Of a stretch of 64,000 nucleotides of DNA, positions 59,782 to 64,000 are shown one piece after another. The position numbers were made by a program, and so were the translations under genes. Positions within the stretch are counted from its first letter, which is position 1, and every line of letters starts with the position of its first letter. The DNA is from SM23-32 sp964434535 (GTDB lineage: Bacteria; Planctomycetota; Brocadiia; SM23-32): positions 1 to 64,000 of the forward strand of contig CAYSWA010000010.1 of the NCBI GenBank assembly GCA_964434535.1. Reading direction: 5' to 3'. The notes beneath the pieces are model-generated. The model searched no databases, was not told where the DNA came from, and saw nothing but the letters and a program-made list of their open reading frames with translations.

Positions 59782-62256
59782 ATGCCCGAGACGCCGCCCC
59801 AGCGCGCCCGTTCGGCACCCGCTGACGGCCCGCTCCTGCTGGCGGCGCTCTGCCTGACCGTCCTGGTCGTGGTCTACCGCCCCGTGGTCGGCGGGGTCGG
59901 GGTCGAGCGGGCGTCGCTCGTCCTGTTCGGTCTGGCCCTGCTGCTGGCGGCGCTGACGTGGGCGGCGCACGGCTGCCTGCGCGGCGCCCTGGCGGTGCGG
60001 CTGCCTCCGGCCGCGGCCCTGTTCACGGCCTTCCTGGCGGCCGCCCTCGCCTCCTCACTGAGGGCAGAGTACAGCTTCGCCGGGCTGGAGTTCTGCTGCC
60101 TGACGGCCACCTACGGTCTGACGGCGTTCCTGGTCCTTCAGTTCGCCGGCTCGCCGGGGCGGCGGCGCTTCTTCGTGGCGTGCCTGGCGGCCACGGGAGT
60201 GGCGCTGGCGGGCTACGCGGCCTGGCACTATGCCCTCTACATGCCGGCGCTGCGGCTCTGGCTCCGGATGGAGCCCGGCCTGGTGCAGGCCGCCACCGGC
60301 GCGGGCGACCTGCTGGCCCGCGACCTGCACGACCGCATCATGGCCGAGCGTGCCTACGGCAGCTTCCTGACGGCCAATCAGCTCGCGGCGTTCCTGGTGC
60401 TGGCCTTCTTCCCGCTGGCGGACTGGCTGGCGGCGTGGCGGCGGGCTCGCGTCGATCCGAGGGAGCCCTCCCGGTCGCGGCTCGCGGGCGCGCTGCTGGC
60501 GGGCGGGGCGACGCTGACGCTGGCCACGCTCTACCTGACGCGCTCGAAGGGCGGCTGGCTCGCTTTCCTGTTCGCCCTGGCGCTCTACGTGGCGCCGGGG
60601 GTCTGGCGCCTGGCCCGGAAGCGCCCCTATCGGGCGGTCGGGCTCGCCCTGGCGGCGCTCGCCCTGCTGGCGGCCGCCGGGGCGTGGACGGGCGCGCTGC
60701 CGGCGCCGCGGCGCTTCGCGCGCTCGCTGGGGGTGCGGCTCGACTACTGGCGCACGAGCGTGGCCATCGCGCGCGAACGGCCCGTCCTCGGCGTGGGGCC
60801 GGGCGCGTGGGACGAGTGGTACGCCATGCTGAAGCGGCCGGAGTTCGAGGAGACGCGCGCCCCCCACAGCGCCTACCTGCGGCTCTGGGCGGAGACGGGC
60901 ACGGTCGGCCTGGCGCTCTACGTGGCGCTCTGGGCATCCGTGCTCGCCGGCGCGCTGCGCACCCGCGCCGCCCCGCCTCCCACGCGGGCGGGGCCGGCCG
61001 ACGGCGGGCCGCACGGGCGGCGGCTTGCGGCCGGGCTCGCCGTGGCGGCCCTCGCCCTCGGGCTTGACTACGCGCTGGTCGGCACGCTCTACCCGCCCCG
61101 GTTCGTGCCGGCGTGGCTCCGCGCGGCGCCGTGGCTCCCTTACATGGTGTTCTACGGGCTCTGGGCGGCGACCTTCGCGGCCGCCATGGGGGCGATGGGA
61201 CGGCCCTCGGCGTGGGCCCTGGCGGCGGGGCTGGCCGGCTTCCTGCTGCACAGCGCGGCGGAGGTCGCGCTCACCGTGCCGGCCGTGGCCGGCACGGCGG
61301 CCGTCGTGGCCGGCCTGCTGCTGGCGGAGGACTGGTCGCCGCGGGCGCGCGGCGTCCCGCTGGGCAGTGGTGGCCGCGTGGCGGCGACGCTGGCCCTGGC
61401 GGCCGTGGCGCTGCTCTGGGCCTCAGTGGTCACGCCCCGCGTCCTCCGGGCGGCGGGGGAGCGTCGGCAGGCGCACCTGTTGCGCACGGAGGTGGCCGAC
61501 CGCCTCGCGCGGGCAACTGGGCGGGAACGCCCGGCGCTGCGGCGCGTCGCGCGCGAGGTAACCGACGGGCTGCGCTCGGTCTGCCGGGCCGTTCCGTGGG
61601 ACGCGGAGGCATGGCGCGAGCTCGGCCAGTGGCAGTTGCGCCTCGCCGCCCCCCAAGACGCAGGCGGCGAGCTGCTGCGCGGGGCGCTTGCCGCGCTGCA
61701 GAAGGCTGTGGAGCTGAACCCGCTCGACGCGGCGGCCCACGCACTGCTGGGCCGCGCCCTGAGCGCCGCCGGCCGGCCCGGGGAGGCGGCCGCCGCCTAC
61801 CGCCGGGCCGCCGAGCTGGGCCCCTCCCTGCCCCGCGCGTGGTTCAGCTACGCCCGCGCGGCGCAGGCGGCCGGAGCAGCCCCCCAGACAGTCCGCGCCG
61901 CCTACCGGCGGGCGCTCGAGCTGATGCCGCGCCAGTACCACCAGCGCAACCGCGTGCCGGGCACGCCCGAGGAAATGGCCGCCATCTGGGGCGAAGCGAC
62001 GGGCGAGCCCCTGTGCGGCTCGCTCCTGGAGCTCGGCATCGAGATGGGCCGCCGCTGGGGCGGGCTGGAGGTGGACCCGGCGGCGTCGCAGCGGCAGAAG
62101 CTCGCCCGTCTGGCCGATGGCCTGCCGGGCGCGGCCGAGCTGGTGGAGCGCTGGGATTCCCTGAGCCCGCCGCAGCGCAACCAGGCGCTGTGGCAGGTGG
62201 CGGCCGGGCGGCTCTGGCAGTGGGCGCTGCGGGGGACGCTGGCGAGCGAGGGGTAG
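59782..62256 (+). CDS. O-antigen ligase / Wzy-like membrane protein with TPR-type C-terminus (second copy)
   Basis: An 824-residue protein with about twelve hydrophobic segments in residues 15-550 and a soluble C-terminal half. VGPGAWDEWYAMLKRPEF and APHSAYLRLWAETGTVGLAL (His362) match the Wzy_C periplasmic loop. The C-terminal part contains TPR units (ALQKAVELNPLDAAAHALLG, EAAAAYRRAAELGPSLPRAW). It is a paralogue in design of the protein at 12290-14620 but the sequences are far apart. It likely ligates or polymerises glycans at the inner membrane. Single-gene unit with a strong promoter. Confidence 0.87.
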   Translation: MPETPPQRARSAPADGPLLLAALCLTVLVVVYRPVVGGVGVERASLVLFGLALLLAALTWAAHGCLRGALAVRLPPAAALFTAFLAAALASSLRAEYSFAGLEFCCLTATYGLTAFLVLQFAGSPGRRRFFVACLAATGVALAGYAAWHYALYMPALRLWLRMEPGLVQAATGAGDLLARDLHDRIMAERAYGSFLTANQLAAFLVLAFFPLADWLAAWRRARVDPREPSRSRLAGALLAGGATLTLATLYLTRSKGGWLAFLFALALYVAPGVWRLARKRPYRAVGLALAALALLAAAGAWTGALPAPRRFARSLGVRLDYWRTSVAIARERPVLGVGPGAWDEWYAMLKRPEFEETRAPHSAYLRLWAETGTVGLALYVALWASVLAGALRTRAAPPPTRAGPADGGPHGRRLAAGLAVAALALGLDYALVGTLYPPRFVPAWLRAAPWLPYMVFYGLWAATFAAAMGAMGRPSAWALAAGLAGFLLHSAAEVALTVPAVAGTAAVVAGLLLAEDWSPRARGVPLGSGGRVAATLALAAVALLWASVVTPRVLRAAGERRQAHLLRTEVADRLARATGRERPALRRVAREVTDGLRSVCRAVPWDAEAWRELGQWQLRLAAPQDAGGELLRGALAALQKAVELNPLDAAAHALLGRALSAAGRPGEAAAAYRRAAELGPSLPRAWFSYARAAQAAGAAPQTVRAAYRRALELMPRQYHQRNRVPGTPEEMAAIWGEATGEPLCGSLLELGIEMGRRWGGLEVDPAASQRQKLARLADGLPGAAELVERWDSLSPPQRNQALWQVAAGRLWQWALRGTLASEG

Positions 62257-62271
62257 CACCACCGAAGGAGC

Positions 62272-62346
62272 TGGAGCCAGCGGAGGGGCTCGAACCCTCA
62301 ACCCCGGCTTTACGAAAGCCGTGCTCTACCGTTGAGCTACGCTGGC
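62272..62346 (-). tRNA. tRNA-Thr (anticodon CGT)
   Basis: A 75-nt cloverleaf with encoded CCA. Acceptor arms are GCCAGCG (62346-62340) and CGCTGGC (62282-62276) with discriminator T. The anticodon stem-loop reads CGGCT-TTCGTAA-AGCCG, anticodon CGT, threonine. GAGGG-TTCGAGC-CCCTC is the T arm. The gene ends 16 bases after the stop of the convergent membrane protein gene. Confidence 0.97.
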
Positions 62347-62362
62347 TCGCCGCAGCAACGCG

Positions 62363-62371
62363 ATTATACCA
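62363..62371 (-). promoter_or_regulatory. tRNA-Thr promoter (extended -10)
   Basis: Minus strand TGGTATAAT with TATAAT at 62368-62363; a weak TGGAAA lies 16 bp upstream. Start near 62356, just before the tRNA 5' end at 62346. Confidence 0.7.
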
Positions 62372-62569
62372 CGTCCGGCCGCGCTTTCCACTTCCCGCAA
62401 GCGCCGCCCGCGCGCCCCGGCGCGCATTCCACCGCAAGGATCCCGGGAAAAACGGACCCGTTTCTGAAGGCGGCCCCGGCGCGTCGTAAGCCGCAAAGCG
62501 CCCGACGGTTGTGACCGATCCTCCTCCCCCCCCCGCCCGGGAAAGCCGGGACCGGGGCCGGATTCCGGG

Positions 62570-62598
62570 TTGACTCCCTCGTCATAAGTGCGTAGACT
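62570..62598 (+). promoter_or_regulatory. Strong promoter of rRNA-like type
   Basis: TTGACT at 62570-62575 and TAGACT at 62593-62598 with a 17-bp spacer, followed by a GC-rich stretch before the predicted start near 62605. This TTGACT/TAGACT pair recalls rRNA promoters of high-GC bacteria. No rRNA follows. It is the only good promoter I find upstream of the DUF1854 gene at 63136. Confidence 0.75.
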
Positions 62599-62604
62599 GG
62601 ACGG

Positions 62605-63135
62605 GTAGTCGCAAGCGCTAAGGCGCTTGTGGCTTTTTGTTTACTCTCTCAGCACGCACAAGACGCGCGAAAGGTTACGTCAACACCGTTCCACTCAAGC
62701 GCCGGGACCGGCGGGCGCCCGCCCGGCCGGCCCGCGCGGACGTGCTGAGGTGAGCCCGGCCATGCAGAACGCCACGCACACACAGAGCCGTCTTGCCCGC
62801 CGCGGCGTCGGGGGTTGGGTGCGCCGTGCGGGCCGCCGGGCCACAGACCACCTGCGTGACCCCGCCAAATGGTCCAGCCCCGGACGCCTGGACGGGCCCC
62901 GCTCGGGGAGACCGTCGCCATGGGGACCGGGCCTCTCCTCGCCTCTACTTGAGCGGAGGCTCTCCCCTTAGGCCCCAAGCCCGGGTAGGCCCGCCGCCAT
63001 CTTGTCGAGTGTCCGCCGCCGAGGGGACGAGCGTGTCCCTTCTGTCCCGCGGCCGTCTCGGCTCCCGGTCCAGCCGCCCCTCGGGCGCACCGGCCCTGCC
63101 CATCCAGAACGCCTGCGCGGAGAGCAGAACAGACC
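62605..63135 (+). other. Long GC-rich leader ahead of the second DUF1854-ABC locus
   Basis: No protein gene is convincing in these 530 bases. Visible structure: a terminator-like hairpin at 62612-62642; a 9-bp perfect inverted repeat CTCAGCACG (62648-62656) with CGTGCTGAG (62741-62749) closing a 102-nt element; and a nested pair GGGGAG (62915-62920) with CTCCCC (62962-62967) around GCCTC/GAGGC (62941-62945, 62956-62960). I recognise no known riboswitch or RNA family. It could be a structured regulatory leader, or it may hold a small RNA ended at 62642. Confidence 0.4.
62612..62642 (+). terminator. Terminator-like hairpin just after the promoter
   Basis: CAAGCGC (62612-62618) pairs with GCGCTTG (62623-62629) around a TAAG loop, then after TGGC comes TTTTTGTTT. 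It lies only about 7 nt after the predicted transcript start, so it would give a roughly 35-nt RNA or act as an attenuator. A second CAAGCGC at 62696-62702 could pair with the same right arm in an alternative fold. Confidence 0.6.
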
Positions 63136-63636
63136 ATGGCAACGCCGCAGAACACCGCTGACGGCTACATCGCCGCCGGCGATCTGACCGTCCGGCGCGA
63201 CGAGTCGAACAACCTCTGCGCCCGGATCGAGGGGCGCGGCGAGTGGAGCAAGGTGGCCCTGCGGGCCGCCTTCCCCTACTCCGAGCCGGCCCGCTTCGTC
63301 GCCTTGCTGCACGAGGGCGAGGAGCTGGGCGTGGTGCGCGAGCCGGCCGAGCTGGACGAGGCTTCGCGCAAGGTCCTGACCGAGGAGCTGGCCAAGCGCT
63401 ACAACGTGCGCGACATCGTGCGCATCCTCGACATCACAGAGAGCCACAACGCCACCGCCTGGACGGTGGAGACGGACGCCGGCCTGCGCCAGATGCTCGT
63501 GCGCGACCGGCACAACTTCCGCCGCATCAAGGGGGGAGACCTGGTCGTGATCGACGTGGACGGCAACCGGTTCCGCATCGCCCGGGACCGGCCGCTGGAC
63601 GCGGCGAGCCAGCGGCTGCTGGACACTTACTGCTGA
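63136..63636 (+). CDS. Second DUF1854 family protein
   Basis: A 166-residue DUF1854 protein. AFPYSEPARFVALLHEGEELGVV, RILDITESHNATAWTVETD (in part) and VVIDVDGNRFRI align with the copy at 38612-39109, especially the shared VDVDGNRF-type core. It is not identical and probably diverged long ago. The ATG at 63136 has GGAGAGCAGAACAGACC before it, so the ribosome binding site is moderate. The next gene, 26 bases on, begins with the same PH-like module as the ABC transporter at 39109-41379. Here DUF1854 comes before the transporter instead of after it. Confidence 0.88.
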   Translation: MATPQNTADGYIAAGDLTVRRDESNNLCARIEGRGEWSKVALRAAFPYSEPARFVALLHEGEELGVVREPAELDEASRKVLTEELAKRYNVRDIVRILDITESHNATAWTVETDAGLRQMLVRDRHNFRRIKGGDLVVIDVDGNRFRIARDRPLDAASQRLLDTYC

Positions 63637-63662
63637 GCAGCGAAAGCCCGGGAGAGGGCAAG

Positions 63663-64000
63663 ATGGGCAGGAAGAAAGCCATCGTCTGGAAGCTGGACTC
63701 GAGCCCGGCCTGGATGCAGGCGCGCCTGGACGAGCTGAGCGACGGCGACGACCCGGTGGCGCTCTGCTTCGAGAGCGACATGAGCCTGGAGGGCCGCTAC
63801 GAGCACGAGGCGCTGATCGTCACGCAGGAGCGCGCGCTCGTCGTGGCCATGGGCCGCGAGGAGGTCCTGCGCGAGGTGGCGATCGGCGAGATCGCGCTGG
63901 TGCGGCTGAAGTGGTTCATGGGCAACGGGTTCCTGGTGCTCACCACGTGGAACGAGAACGCGGAGATGCTCCGCTTCTCCCCCTCGCTGGCCGACGCCGC
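63663..64000 (+). CDS. N-terminal PH-like domain of a second ABC transporter (cut by window end)
   Basis: The first 112 codons of a gene that continues beyond the window. After MGRKKAIVWKLDSSPAWMQA come HEALIVTQERALVVAMG and EMLRFSPSLADAA, matching the PH-like N-terminal domain of the ABC transporter at 39109-41379 in order and length (there FLTNRRVMVLS and ARFSMGSHHEAS). The membrane and ATPase domains are expected downstream but not visible, so 'ABC transporter' is inference from the other locus. GGGAGAGGGC lies just upstream of the ATG. Confidence 0.7.
   Translation, partial: MGRKKAIVWKLDSSPAWMQARLDELSDGDDPVALCFESDMSLEGRYEHEALIVTQERALVVAMGREEVLREVAIGEIALVRLKWFMGNGFLVLTTWNENAEMLRFSPSLADA

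Noticed and set aside
62605..63135. rRNA, tmRNA, RNase P RNA or SRP RNA after the rRNA-like promoter
   Set aside because: None of the conserved sequence blocks of these RNAs is present in the leader.

Overview
This window is very GC-rich (my estimate is around 70%) and gene-dense, with short intergenic gaps and many overlapping stop/start codons. The run of exactly 100 N at 17309-17408 shows a draft scaffold, probably a metagenome or single-cell assembly. The best lineage clue is a SpoVG protein with a four-cysteine zinc ribbon followed by a DVAHPIN segment, an architecture I associate with Planctomycetota. LpxI implies an LPS-type outer membrane. Superoxide reductase, a one-cluster ferredoxin, a BadF/HgdC-type activase, an AmrS radical SAM enzyme, MttB and UROD-type methyltransferases and an Mrp/NifX cluster suggest an anaerobic or oxygen-sensitive life. 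My call is an uncultured planctomycete-like bacterium; the phylum is an inference.

Layout: 0.4-3.1 kb, a UPF0251 (DUF134) regulator with a textbook promoter and operator, then a zinc ribbon, a DUF5320 protein, NifX-like, Mrp-like and second NifX-like genes, resembling the 'orange protein' type of metal-cluster locus. 3.1-9.2 kb, a tiny membrane protein, two related GT4 glycosyltransferases, a dehydratase activase with a Cys-rich small protein, and a DUF523/DUF1722 protein. 9.4-16.8 kb, zwf, a GH20-like hydrolase, an O-antigen-ligase-like polymerase and ilvB-ilvN. 16.9-22.2 kb, a six-gene housekeeping operon: FtsB-like, proA, lpxI, rsmD, ispE, spoVG. 22.2-25.4 kb, an alpha-L-fucosidase, a UROD-like methyltransferase and plsY. 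25.4-34.5 kb, a long minus-strand series: superoxide reductase, ferredoxin, Hsp20, aldolase, tpx, amrS, phosphoribosyltransferase, DUF255, DUF2156, a DHH phosphoesterase and a 55-codon internally deleted quinone-reductase relic.

34.6-41.4 kb, a HAD-PurM fusion, a TlpA-like thioredoxin, and an operon of PH-domain ABC transporter, DUF1854 protein and HlyD-like adaptor. 41.5-56.3 kb, an accessory region for methyl-group and glycan chemistry: MttB-like, Gfo/Idh/MocA-GNAT fusion, UROD-like, a split membrane/spermidine-synthase-like pair, GH9, M55 aminopeptidase, another Gfo/Idh/MocA, an (alpha/alpha)6 glycosidase-like protein and an FAD oxidoreductase. 56.4-62.3 kb, tRNA-Val, a lipid kinase, nadC, a class V aminotransferase, a second O-antigen-ligase-like protein and tRNA-Thr. 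62.6-64.0 kb, an rRNA-like promoter and a long leader ahead of a second DUF1854 gene and the start of a second PH-domain ABC transporter, which runs off the window.

An unusual practical feature is how readable transcription is: about twenty intergenic regions carry a TTGnnn-like element exactly 17 bp from a TATAAT-like element, and these decide several start codons. The most interesting items are the two DUF1854/PH-ABC loci, the HAD-PurM fusion, the Gfo-GNAT fusion inside a methyltransferase operon without a visible corrinoid protein, the palindromic operator of the UPF0251 cluster and the in-frame-deleted quinone reductase.
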